Shown: positions 43,519-52,149 of the stretch, piece after piece | Layout of the letters: each line of letters starts with the position of its first letter | How positions within the stretch are numbered: the first letter of the stretch is position 1 | The notes under the pieces: generated by a model | Told to the model about the DNA's origin: nothing | The model's database searches: none | What the model saw: only the letters and a program-made list of their open reading frames with translations | Program-made: the position numbers and the translations under genes | DNA from: JBBRBB01 sp038206235 | Lineage (GTDB): Bacteria > Bacteroidota > Bacteroidia > Chitinophagales > Chitinophagaceae | NCBI GenBank assembly: GCA_038206235.1 | Contig: JBBRBB010000006.1 | Coordinates: forward strand, 1-64,000 | Reading direction: 5' to 3' | Length of the DNA: 64,000 nucleotides

Positions 43519-44679
43519 ATGACAAAAAGAGATTATTACGAAATACTTGGAGTTTCAAAAACTTCATCTGGCGATGAGATAAAAAAATCTTATCGAAAGG
43601 TGGCTATGCAATATCATCCTGACCGTAATGCCGGAGATAAGCAGGCTGAAGAAAAATTTAAAGAAGCTGCGGAAGCTTATGATGTTTTAAGCGATGCAGA
43701 CAAGCGTTCAAAATATGATCGTTTTGGTCATTCGGCTTTTGGTCCCGGCAGTGGTGGTGGTTTCAGTGGCGGAATGAATATGGATGATATCTTTACCCAT
43801 TTTGGAGATGTTTTCAACGATGATATTTTTGGAAGTTTTTTTGGAGGAGGTTCGCGCAGAGGCGGAGGAGGCAGAGTGCAAAGAGGAATTCGCGGCAGCA
43901 ATTTACGGGTAAAGCTAAAGCTCAATTACGAAGAGATGAGCAAGGGCGCTACCCGCAACATAAAGATTAAAAAATATATAGTTTGCAATACCTGTAATGC
44001 AAGCGGAGCTAAAGATAACGGCAGTGTGCAAACCTGCAAAACGTGTAATGGCAGCGGTCAGGTAAGAAAAGTTACCAATACTTTTCTGGGTCAAATGCAA
44101 ACGGTAACTACCTGTCCTGAATGTAATGGACAGGGCACCACGATTACTTCAAAATGTAACAACTGCAGGGGGGAGGGAAGGGTGTATGGTGAAGAAACCA
44201 TATCAGTTAATATTCCTGCCGGTGTACAGGAGGGCATGCAATTAAGCTTAAATGCCAAAGGCAATGCAGGCGAACGCGGAGGAATGGCCGGAGACCTGAT
44301 TATTCTTATTGAAGAAGAGCAGCATAAAGAATTGCAACGGGAAGGATTAAATGTTGCTTATGAATTGTACCTCTCTATTCCCGATGCGGTTTTTGGTACA
44401 CAGGCAGAAGTTCCCACCATTGATGGCAGAGCAAAAATTAAAATCCCGCCCGGAACACAAAGCGGTAAAATATTCCGCTTAAAAGGAAAAGGCTTTCCTG
44501 AAGTAAATGGTTACGGCAAGGGCGACCAGTTAATTCATGTAAATGTATGGACGCCGCAACATGTAACACATGAAGAAAAAGAAATGCTGGAACGTTTAAG
44601 TAAAAGTCCCAACTTTAACCCACAACCTTCAAAATCAGAAAAAAGTTTTTTTGAAAAAATGAAAGAGGCGTTTACTTAA
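43519..44679 (+). CDS. dnaJ: Chaperone protein DnaJ
   Basis: A 386-residue class A J-protein. The J domain opens TKRDYYEILGVSKTSS and has HPD at about residues 33-35. A Gly/Phe region spans about 70-120 (GPGSGGGFSGG, then FFGGGSRRGGGG). Four zinc-binding repeats lie at about 155-225: CNTCNASG, CKTCNGSG, CPECNGQG and CNNCRGEG. The C-terminal substrate-binding domains are complete. ATG 43519 is chosen because the J domain begins there. Confidence 0.97.
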   Translation: MTKRDYYEILGVSKTSSGDEIKKSYRKVAMQYHPDRNAGDKQAEEKFKEAAEAYDVLSDADKRSKYDRFGHSAFGPGSGGGFSGGMNMDDIFTHFGDVFNDDIFGSFFGGGSRRGGGGRVQRGIRGSNLRVKLKLNYEEMSKGATRNIKIKKYIVCNTCNASGAKDNGSVQTCKTCNGSGQVRKVTNTFLGQMQTVTTCPECNGQGTTITSKCNNCRGEGRVYGEETISVNIPAGVQEGMQLSLNAKGNAGERGGMAGDLIILIEEEQHKELQREGLNVAYELYLSIPDAVFGTQAEVPTIDGRAKIKIPPGTQSGKIFRLKGKGFPEVNGYGKGDQLIHVNVWTPQHVTHEEKEMLERLSKSPNFNPQPSKSEKSFFEKMKEAFT

Positions 44680-44851
44680 TGCAATTCTTCGCTCCTGTAA
44701 ATAATAATTTTTTTTGTACTTAGCTACTTAGCTAAAGAATACTCTTAGGCTTCCGTTGTGTTTGCACTGCTGACGGCGGTGGTTACTCACTTATACATTC
44801 AGAACACTTTCACCAATTTAAATTCTTTAAAATTTTCTCTATTTGATTCCT

Positions 44852-44859
44852 TATTTTTG
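44852..44859 (+). promoter_or_regulatory. -7 promoter box of the tRNA-Ser/tRNA-Pro unit
   Basis: TATTTTTG ends 18 bases before tRNA-Ser. The best -33 candidate is a TTTA 22 bases upstream, which is weak. Confidence 0.55.
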
Positions 44860-44877
44860 CCGTCCTTTAATTTTTTC

Positions 44878-44966
44878 GGTGAGGTGGGTGAGTGGCTCAA
44901 ACCAGTAGTTTGCTAAACTGCCGTACGGGTTAAACTGTACCGAGGGTTCGAATCCCTCCCTCACCG
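44878..44966 (+). tRNA. tRNA-Ser (anticodon GCT)
   Basis: A class II tRNA with a long variable arm. The acceptor stem GGTGAGG / CCTCACC is perfect, with discriminator G. The anticodon loop within AGTTTGCTAAACT carries GCT. The T arm contains GGGTTCGAATCCC. Confidence 0.96.
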
Positions 44967-45013
44967 CATTATCCGGTCAGAAATTTTTAAAGAGAACGGA
45001 TAATTTTTAAATT

Positions 45014-45087
45014 CGGGAAGTAGCGCAGTCCGGTAGCGTACCTGGTTTGGGACCAGGTGGTCGCAGGTTCGAATCCTGTCTTCCCGA
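45014..45087 (+). tRNA. tRNA-Pro (anticodon TGG)
   Basis: The acceptor stem CGGGAAG / CTTCCCG has discriminator A. The anticodon arm CCTGG-TTTGGGA-CCAGG carries TGG. It lies 47 bases after tRNA-Ser and is probably co-transcribed with it. A weak hairpin with a T-run (ending GGGCTTTTTT) follows. Confidence 0.96.
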
Positions 45088-45224
45088 CAAGCTCTGAATT
45101 TTTCTCCGGGCTTTTTTGCTTTTTGAAAAAATTTCCTGAGTAGTCTTGAGATATTTTTCGTCATTTTGACGATAGCAGAAATCCAATAAATATCAAGCAG
45201 GCTTAATGTGAGGAGATTTATCAT

Positions 45225-45581
45225 TATAATGACATCCTTAATGATTGTGCCTTTGATTGTTTGTTTTGTTTGCTCATAACTTTACGTTTTATTTTAAAAA
45301 AAGGCTAACTCTCATGCCTGAAGAAAAATAGAAAAAGCTTATAAACAGGGTTAAATGCTTAAACAATATGCGCCACTAATATATTTTTCAAAGAAGTTTT
45401 AAACTCGAAACGGACTCTTTTGAGGTACAAATTAAAAGACAGATTGTGTAGTTAGCCTGCTTAATTTTATGTGCAAGCTACCAAATGTCATCACTATATT
45501 TTGCCTGCCAACAGATGGGAAACTCGAATGACGGAGAACAATAGCGATAAGAAAATAATTTTTTTATTTTGCATGTATTTT
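45225..45581. other. Gene-free stretch between tRNA-Pro and the DUF4249 gene
   Basis: About 355 AT-rich bases without a credible reading frame or a recognised RNA. I see no clear repeat or promoter in it. Confidence 0.5.
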
Positions 45582-46475
45582 TTACTCAGGGAAAACAAAC
45601 AGAACGGAATCACTCTTTACCATCGAAGAAAAATAGCCAATGGCTTTACTTCCAAATTGACCGCCTTGTATAAACACAGGTTCTACAAACGGATTGAATT
45701 CTGCAAGCTTCTGCCTGTCCAGCTCATCAAAAAAATTGTATGCATTTTTATCAATCGTTTGTATATAAATTATTCCTGCTACACCCGCTGAATGAGTATA
45801 AGCAGGTTCTATTACAATCTTAATTTCTTTTCCTTGCTGCCCCTCATCATTATAAACCGAGCGCCCCGGCTCATCAATAAGCACACTGTCTTTTCCTATG
45901 CAACTGGCTACAATTTTTGGACCGGCAAATTCATCAGCGGAATCAATGTATCTTTTCATTTCAAAGCGATAATAATTTGTTTCGCCGGGAATGTCTTTAA
46001 AATAAACAATCACGCCTTCATGCCCGCCATACAAATCACTAAATTCATAAGTGTAGCCTGTACTGTCAATAACCGTTTTTGTTTCATTGGTTGTGCATGA
46101 AGCGGTATATACATCTGCGCCACTCAAAATATTTAGCGTATAAGTAATATTAGGCTGAATGGGAATGTTGCCTTTATAATAATATTTGTATTGGCAATAA
46201 ACAGGGTCGAACACACTGTCTAATTTCAAGCTGTCTGTGCCTGCACTGCTCTCTATTTTTATTTGAGCATTGCGAATAACGAGGTCTGAAAAATTCAATG
46301 CGGCATCAAAATAGGGAACGGTTCTGCTGAAATAAACAACCGGAACAGAATCGGGCTGCAGCATACTTTGAATACTTACTTTCGGAGTATATGGCGGAGC
46401 ATTCACGCTAATGTTTTTTTCGCAGGAATAAAGAATGATGACGATGATAAATGATGTGATGATGTTTTTTTTCAT
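45582..46475 (-). CDS. DUF4249 lipoprotein
   Basis: A 297-residue lipoprotein: the signal ITSFIIVIILYSC places the acylated Cys at about residue 18, followed by Glu-Lys. The mature part opens PPYTPKVSIQSMLQPDSVPV, the usual first strand of DUF4249, and is a beta-rich surface protein. These genes sit next to TonB-dependent receptors in Bacteroidota, and here one lies 96 bases upstream in the same direction. A substrate-binding partner for the receptor is inferred from that linkage; the substrate is unknown. Confidence 0.88.
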   Translation of the reverse strand: MKKNIITSFIIVIILYSCEKNISVNAPPYTPKVSIQSMLQPDSVPVVYFSRTVPYFDAALNFSDLVIRNAQIKIESSAGTDSLKLDSVFDPVYCQYKYYYKGNIPIQPNITYTLNILSGADVYTASCTTNETKTVIDSTGYTYEFSDLYGGHEGVIVYFKDIPGETNYYRFEMKRYIDSADEFAGPKIVASCIGKDSVLIDEPGRSVYNDEGQQGKEIKIVIEPAYTHSAGVAGIIYIQTIDKNAYNFFDELDRQKLAEFNPFVEPVFIQGGQFGSKAIGYFSSMVKSDSVLFVFPE

Positions 46476-46508
46476 AATGCTATTTGTTGATTATTGATAC
46501 AACCGTTG

Positions 46509-46525
46509 AAGAGTGCGACGCAACG
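46509..46525 (-). repeat. Shared 17-bp repeat CGTTGCGTCGCACTCTT, copy 2
   Basis: Reverse complement of the copy at 30364-30380. It lies in the gap between the TonB receptor and DUF4249 genes, which are probably one transcription unit. Confidence 0.6.
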
Positions 46526-46571
46526 ATGCTAAATTGAAATACTATTGCCTGGCTCATAATTATTTTAAAAT

Positions 46572-48902
46572 TTAAAATTTAAAATTGAAACTAATGCTTG
46601 GTATAATAGGAAGCAGTGAAATCTGTTTTGCTACAGGCTGCTTTGTATAAGGGTCAACATTGAGATAAACAAAAAACGGATTAAGGCGACTGTACACATT
46701 ATAGATTCCAAATACCCATTCCCGTTCATATTTCTTGCCAAATATTTTGGTCATCTTTTTGTTTGAAAAGCTTACATCTAAACGATTATATGCTCTTAGC
46801 CTTGCGTTATTGCGGCTGGTGAAATCATAATAAACACCATCATACAAGGAACCATTTTCCGGTACACTAATGCGTCCGGCAGGTAATGTAAAAGGTTTGC
46901 CGGTATAAAAAACAAAATCAGCAGAGAGTGTCCAGTGCTTACTTAAATCATAAGTACCCACTAATGAAAAATTATGACGCCTGTCAAACGAAGAAGGAAA
47001 CTCGTTTCCATAGTTTAATTCTGCAAATTGCTGCGTGGTTTTTGACCACGTATAGCTCATCCAGCCCGTGAGCTTACCAAAATTCTTTTTAATAAATAAT
47101 TCCACTCCATAAGATTTTCCTTTTCCAAAAGCGAGCACACTATCCAGATTCGTATTCAACAATATTTGCGTGCCCTCTTTAAACAGCACCTGATTATCCA
47201 TCGTTTTATAATAAGCCTCTATGCTTGCTTCTATATTATTATCATTAAAATTTTTAAATAAGCCCAGTGCATATTGCGTACTGTTTTGTGGTTTTATTGT
47301 CGCACTGCTGCTTAACCAAATATCTGCCGGTAACGATGCAGTGCTGTTTGGTATTAAATGCACAAACTGGTTCATTACAGTAAATGATGCTTTTACAGAA
47401 GTAGTAGGATTGATAGAAAATTTCGCGGTGATACGCGGCTCAACAAACGAATACGTTTTGCCTGATGCAACAAAGAGAGGAACACGTATTCCATAATTCA
47501 CACTTATCATTTTTGAGGCATCAAACTCATCCCCCAAATAAAAAGCAAGCTCATTGGAATAGCGTTTATCAATACTGTCTTTATTTATACCCAGCCCGCT
47601 TCCCTGTGAAGCTACCTTTGCTGAAACAGCCGCCGGATATAGGGTGTGATAGATATAAGAAAATCCTGTTTTAATTATGTGCTGTGTATTAGGAGTGAAG
47701 GTAAAATCTGTTTTTGCTGTAATATCTTTTATGCCGGTGTAAAGTAAATTTTCATAACTATTCTGCGTAGTTCCCAGCCCCAAATGATAATCGTTATAGA
47801 TTACAGATGTATTGGAAAAAACCTTGCTGCCAAATAAATGATTCCAGCGCAGAGTGGCTGTACCGTTTCCAAAATCAGTATTGTAATTTAAACTGTTTGC
47901 TCCAATATAATCTGCATTATCGTTGCCCTTGAAAGCGCTGAAAAATAAACGGTCCTTCTCACCCAATTCAAAATTCATCTTTGCATTCAGGTCATAAAAT
48001 TTATATGAAGTAGTTTTAGAAGTAAATGGTTTTATTATCAAATTAATATGGCTCTGCCGTGCAGAAATTATAAAGGATGATTTGTTTTTTTGAATAGGTC
48101 CCTGAAATGTGAGATTATTTGAAAGCAAACCAATACCTCCTTCTGTTTCGTATCGCGATTTATTTCCTTCCTTCATAGTAATATCTAAAATAGAACTAAG
48201 CCTTCCGCCAAATTCAGGGGGGAAACCGCCTTTAATTAATTGCACATGATTAATAGAATTAATATTGAATGTGCTGAACAATCCAAACAAGTGATTGGGA
48301 TTATACACGGTTGCTTCATCTAACTGCACAAGGTTTTGATCCAGGTTTCCACCGCGTACATAAAAACCTGTGGTGCCTTCGTTTCCGCCCTGTACACCAG
48401 GAAGTAATTGAATAATTTTCAAAACATCTCTTTCGCCAACGAGCACAGGTAAATTTTTTATAGAAGTGAGAGGCACATTAATCACTCCCATTTGCGGCTT
48501 CTCGACATTAAGGTTATTCTTTCCCGTGGTAACAACGACTTCATTCAAATTGACTGTGGCGGATTCAAGCAAAATATCTGTGTGCAGGTTTTCTTTTGCT
48601 GTAATTTTTTTTGCCTGAATAGTATAGCCGGTATAAGAGATGATTAATTCTATTGTGTCTGCAACGGGAATAGTTAAGGAAAAAAAGCCATACTGGTTAG
48701 CAGTTGTGCCCAATTTGGAATTCGTATTAATTACAGATGCGCCAATCAATGCTTCTTTGGAGGCAGCATCTTTTACATAACCACTGATAGTTATTTTTTG
48801 AGCAGATATGGAACTCGCATATATCAATAAAATTATCATCAGGAATACAGGTAAGAAAAATTTCATTTTTGATATGGTTTTATTAATTCTTTTCAATTTC
48901 AT
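46572..48902 (-). CDS. TonB-dependent outer-membrane receptor with regulatory N-domain
   Basis: A 776-residue outer-membrane transporter. A signal peptide ends near SISAQ (about residue 34). A carboxypeptidase-regulatory-like domain follows (about 35-120: ISGYVKDAASKEALIGASVI and YGFFSLTIPVADTIEL). The plug domain (about 125-240) includes LPGVQGGNEGTTGFYVRGGN and LIKGGFPPEFGGRLSSILD. The rest is the 22-strand barrel, ending in a Phe (SISFNFKF), as barrels do. It imports a ligand using TonB energy; the adjacent DUF4249 lipoprotein is the likely partner. ATG 48866 is an alternative start. Confidence 0.93.
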   Translation of the reverse strand: MKLKRINKTISKMKFFLPVFLMIILLIYASSISAQKITISGYVKDAASKEALIGASVINTNSKLGTTANQYGFFSLTIPVADTIELIISYTGYTIQAKKITAKENLHTDILLESATVNLNEVVVTTGKNNLNVEKPQMGVINVPLTSIKNLPVLVGERDVLKIIQLLPGVQGGNEGTTGFYVRGGNLDQNLVQLDEATVYNPNHLFGLFSTFNINSINHVQLIKGGFPPEFGGRLSSILDITMKEGNKSRYETEGGIGLLSNNLTFQGPIQKNKSSFIISARQSHINLIIKPFTSKTTSYKFYDLNAKMNFELGEKDRLFFSAFKGNDNADYIGANSLNYNTDFGNGTATLRWNHLFGSKVFSNTSVIYNDYHLGLGTTQNSYENLLYTGIKDITAKTDFTFTPNTQHIIKTGFSYIYHTLYPAAVSAKVASQGSGLGINKDSIDKRYSNELAFYLGDEFDASKMISVNYGIRVPLFVASGKTYSFVEPRITAKFSINPTTSVKASFTVMNQFVHLIPNSTASLPADIWLSSSATIKPQNSTQYALGLFKNFNDNNIEASIEAYYKTMDNQVLFKEGTQILLNTNLDSVLAFGKGKSYGVELFIKKNFGKLTGWMSYTWSKTTQQFAELNYGNEFPSSFDRRHNFSLVGTYDLSKHWTLSADFVFYTGKPFTLPAGRISVPENGSLYDGVYYDFTSRNNARLRAYNRLDVSFSNKKMTKIFGKKYEREWVFGIYNVYSRLNPFFVYLNVDPYTKQPVAKQISLLPIIPSISFNFKF

Positions 48903-48926
48903 TTCAACAAAGCAGAAATTTCTTTA

Positions 48927-49643
48927 TTAATAAAAATTTACCCTGCCTTGTATATGTTTTTTGCGGGATGGCTGCACTATTAATTCAGATAATTTTGCTG
49001 ATAAAATTCCAAACCCTGCACCTGCAATTACATCGCTTGCCCAATGGCGATTATTTAAAACTCTTAAAATACCCACAGCGCTTGCACTGCCGTAAGCTGC
49101 CACATAAAGCCAGAGTTTATTTCTTCCGAATTCATCACATAAAAGTGTAGCGCCTGAAAATGCCTGTGCTGTATGCCCTGAGGGAAAAGCATTGTATACA
49201 GTAGTATTCGGTTTTGGTACTTTGCTTAAATGTTTTATTTGCGGCACTGCAAGGCTTATGATAATCTCATTCACAATAATTTTTTTTGTATAGGGCCAAA
49301 AGCGATGTTCAGGATTATCTATCATCATAGCATAACCGGCAGCAACAGGAGCAAACTGCAGGTAATCATCTATTGTAGTATGAAAATTTTTGAAATGCTC
49401 ATCTCTGTTCTCTTTTATTTCTATATCAGATATAAGAACATCTTCTGTATTTACAATAACGCCATAACTGAAAACAGCAGCCGGAGTAATAAAAGATTTC
49501 AGCGATATGCGTTTTTCCGGCAACGCCTGCAGTTTACGTAAAGAAGTATCGTGTAGCAGTGAGTATTGAGCTTTTACATATTGTGTATTGATATTTACAA
49601 TACACAATATTGCCAATACAAAATTTTTCGATGTAATTTTCAT
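48927..49643 (-). CDS. PAP2-family phosphatase, exported
   Basis: A 238-residue protein with a signal peptide (about residues 1-25). The phosphatase motifs are PSGHT (154-158) and RHWASDVIAG (199-208), including the catalytic His residues. Motif 1 is degenerate (KHLSKVPKPN, with Lys-Pro in place of Arg-Pro). The family removes phosphate from lipids such as phosphatidate or undecaprenyl pyrophosphate at the membrane. It lies 24 bases upstream of the TonB receptor in the same direction and may share its transcript. Confidence 0.88.
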   Translation of the reverse strand: MKITSKNFVLAILCIVNINTQYVKAQYSLLHDTSLRKLQALPEKRISLKSFITPAAVFSYGVIVNTEDVLISDIEIKENRDEHFKNFHTTIDDYLQFAPVAAGYAMMIDNPEHRFWPYTKKIIVNEIIISLAVPQIKHLSKVPKPNTTVYNAFPSGHTAQAFSGATLLCDEFGRNKLWLYVAAYGSASAVGILRVLNNRHWASDVIAGAGFGILSAKLSELIVQPSRKKHIQGRVNFY

Positions 49644-49958
49644 AAAGTTATATTTAGAAAAAATATTTGAATAGTCATTGTCTTCTGTGCTATCGCTTAC
49701 TTCTCTTCTTTTAAAAAATTTTGCTGCATATCAAAACAATAAATCTTTTCTTTTTACTTCCCCGTACATTTATCGCAATAAGACTTTCAATCATTATTGC
49801 TTTTTTTATTAATTTCCTTTCAATGTTCAATATTGAGACACGCTTATCTTTCAAGATGCTTATTTTATTTAAAAGGTTGGTTAGAATAATTGTAATAATT
49901 TCATTTATGATAATCTATTTGAAATCTTTGTGAGATTGTATTATACATTTTAAACTGA
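49644..49958. other. AT-rich gene-free stretch
   Basis: About 315 bases of very AT-rich DNA between divergent genes. One frame (49721-49933) is open but encodes an Ile/Phe/Leu-rich chance peptide. It presumably holds the two divergent promoters, though no clean consensus was seen. Confidence 0.5.
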
Positions 49959-51026
49959 ATGATTATGAAAAATTTATTTTTTGCAATTTTCTTGCGACAC
50001 AACTTCAGCGCACTAAAGAAAAGTATTCAGAGAACATTTCTATTTCTTTTGGCTGCTATTTTTTTTACTGATTGTGTAAATGCACAATCATCCGGCTATC
50101 ACATTACCCAAACCTTTCATATCAAAAGCACAGGCTGGTGGGATTATATAGCGGTGCATGAAAACAGCCTCTATGTATCTCATGGAACACAGGTAAATAT
50201 TCTTGACAAAAATACCGGGGACTCTTTGGGTGTAATATCCAATACCACCGGCGTACATGGCATCGCTTTCGTATCTTCTTTAAAAAAAGGATATACAAGC
50301 AACGGAAAATTGAATACAGTAACTGTGTTTGATGTAAAAACAAATAAAGTGCTTCGTCAAATACAAACCGGTGAAAACCCGGATGCAATTTTTTATGATG
50401 ATTACTCAAATAAAATAATTACCTGCAATGGCAAAAGCAAAAGCCTTTCAATCATTGACCCTTCAAAAGATGAAGTAGTCGGCACTATTCCATTAAGCGG
50501 TAAGCCTGAAGCGGCAGTAAGCGATGGAGCAGGAAAGATTTTTGTAAATAATGAAGACAAAAGTGAAATAGCTGTGGTTGATATAAATAATTACAAAGTG
50601 ATTGTCAATTGGTCTATTGCACCGGGAAAAGCTCCCGCAGGATTATCTATTGACAGAAAAACAAAACGGTTATTTTCCGGTTGCGACAACCGGTTATTAA
50701 TCGTGGTTGATGCAACTAATGGAAACATCGTAGATAAAATAACCATTGGTGATGGTTGCGATGGTACGGCATTTGACCCGCAGCTTAATTATGTATTTGC
50801 ATCGAATGGTGAAGGAACATTAACCGTAATTAAAGAAGAAGCAGAAAATAAATTTAAAGTGCTGGAAAATGTGCAAACCAAAAAAGGCGCAAGAACGTTG
50901 GCTGTAGATTTAGAAACACATATTGTGTATTTACCGACCGCAGATTTTGGAACCGCCTCGGGGAATGAAAGACCTCCTATAGTACAAGGCAGTTTCCAGG
51001 TATTGGTTTTAAAAAGTAAGTTATAG
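49959..51026 (+). CDS. YVTN/YncE-like beta-propeller protein, exported
   Basis: A 355-residue protein with a signal sequence that ends near VNAQ (residue 45). The mature part is a seven-bladed propeller with repeats of about 42 residues: VTVFDVKTNKVLRQIQTGEN, then LSIIDPSKDEVVGTIPLSGK, VAVVDINNYKVIVNWSIAPG-like and IVVDATNGNIVDKITIGDG. The D-x-x-T/N-x-K-V-x-x-T-I pattern is typical of YncE. Such proteins bind ligands or surfaces rather than catalyse. A second in-frame ATG at 49965 could be the start. It stands before a phytoene synthase-like gene. Confidence 0.88.
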   Translation: MIMKNLFFAIFLRHNFSALKKSIQRTFLFLLAAIFFTDCVNAQSSGYHITQTFHIKSTGWWDYIAVHENSLYVSHGTQVNILDKNTGDSLGVISNTTGVHGIAFVSSLKKGYTSNGKLNTVTVFDVKTNKVLRQIQTGENPDAIFYDDYSNKIITCNGKSKSLSIIDPSKDEVVGTIPLSGKPEAAVSDGAGKIFVNNEDKSEIAVVDINNYKVIVNWSIAPGKAPAGLSIDRKTKRLFSGCDNRLLIVVDATNGNIVDKITIGDGCDGTAFDPQLNYVFASNGEGTLTVIKEEAENKFKVLENVQTKKGARTLAVDLETHIVYLPTADFGTASGNERPPIVQGSFQVLVLKSKL

Positions 51027-51133
51027 ATTTATGTTTTGAAAAATAATTAACGAAGTGAACAATGAAATGTTGAGGCGGCACAAAATTAAATTTGATCAGA
51101 AACAAAAACTCATAACAAAAAATAAAAGAATGT

Positions 51134-51970
51134 ATGATTAACCTGTTTCATACAGTTAGCAAACATTGCAGTGAAATAACTACCAAAACTTACAGCACAT
51201 CGTTTTGTTCAGCCATAAAATTGTTGCATAAAGATTTACGCCCGCATATACACAACATATATGGCTTTGTGCGGCTGGCAGATGAGATTGTTGATACGTT
51301 TCATGATTTCGATAAATCAACTTTACTGCAGGAATTTAAAGAAGAAACTTTCAAGGCAATTGCAAGAAGGATTAGTCTTAATCCTATATTGAACAGCTTT
51401 CAATCAACTGTAAATAAATATGAAATTGATGAAGAATTAATACACGCATTCTTTGTTAGCATGCAATCTGACCTAGAAAAAAAATCATACGATGAAGCTG
51501 CCTATAAAAAATATATTTATGGCAGTTCCGAGACGGTAGGATTAATGTGTTTATCTGTTTTTTGCGAAGGCGATAATAAGAAGTATAAAGAATTAGGGCC
51601 TTATGCAACGAGCCTGGGCGCTGCTTTTCAAAAAGTAAATTTCTTAAGAGATATACAGGCAGATTATAATCAATTAAACAGAATTTATTTTCCTCAGTCC
51701 GATGTTACCAAATTTACTATCTCACACAAAAAAGCAATTGAAGAAGACATTCAAAAAGATTTTGACAATGCTTATCAGGGTATAATGCAATTACCTGCCA
51801 AAGCAAAGTTCGGGGTGTATGTTGCTTATAAATATTACTTATCGCTCTTTAATAAGATAAAAAAAATGCCACTAAAATATGTTCTCGAAACACGTGTTCG
51901 CATTGCAGATTACAGTAAGTTTTTTATTGTTGCAAATGCAGGCGTAAAAATGCAAATGAATATTTTATAA
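51134..51970 (+). CDS. crtB: Phytoene/squalene synthase family protein
   Basis: A 278-residue trans-isoprenyl head-to-head synthase. The first Asp-rich motif is ADEIVDTF (about residues 49-56) and the second is NFLRDIQADYNQLNRIYFP (about 173-191). Another family block is YIYGSSETVGLMCL. Phytoene synthase makes phytoene from two geranylgeranyl diphosphates, the first carotenoid step. No crtI desaturase or other carotenoid gene is in the window, so product identity (phytoene, squalene or diapophytoene) is open. Confidence 0.9.
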   Translation: MINLFHTVSKHCSEITTKTYSTSFCSAIKLLHKDLRPHIHNIYGFVRLADEIVDTFHDFDKSTLLQEFKEETFKAIARRISLNPILNSFQSTVNKYEIDEELIHAFFVSMQSDLEKKSYDEAAYKKYIYGSSETVGLMCLSVFCEGDNKKYKELGPYATSLGAAFQKVNFLRDIQADYNQLNRIYFPQSDVTKFTISHKKAIEEDIQKDFDNAYQGIMQLPAKAKFGVYVAYKYYLSLFNKIKKMPLKYVLETRVRIADYSKFFIVANAGVKMQMNIL

Positions 51971-52149
51971 GATTATTATCACATGGTCTGACTTTCTACA
52001 GATAAAATCAATTCAACTTTAAAATGACTGAAATTTTTAAACCGAAAAAAAGCAGGAGTATCTTTTCCGGGTGAACCTTTTATTCTGCCCATAGAAGAAG
52101 CACTTAATAAACAATGCAAAAAAATTTGTACGGAAATAAAACCAGCTTA

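Noticed and set aside
44961..45224. An 87-residue minus-strand frame opposite tRNA-Pro, containing RIRTCDHLVPNQVRYRTALL
   Set aside because: This is the well-known false protein read from the antisense strand of a tRNA gene.
49721..49933. A 70-residue plus-strand frame rich in Ile, Phe and Leu
   Set aside because: Composition follows from the AT-rich DNA, with no motif, no plausible neighbours and no start signal.
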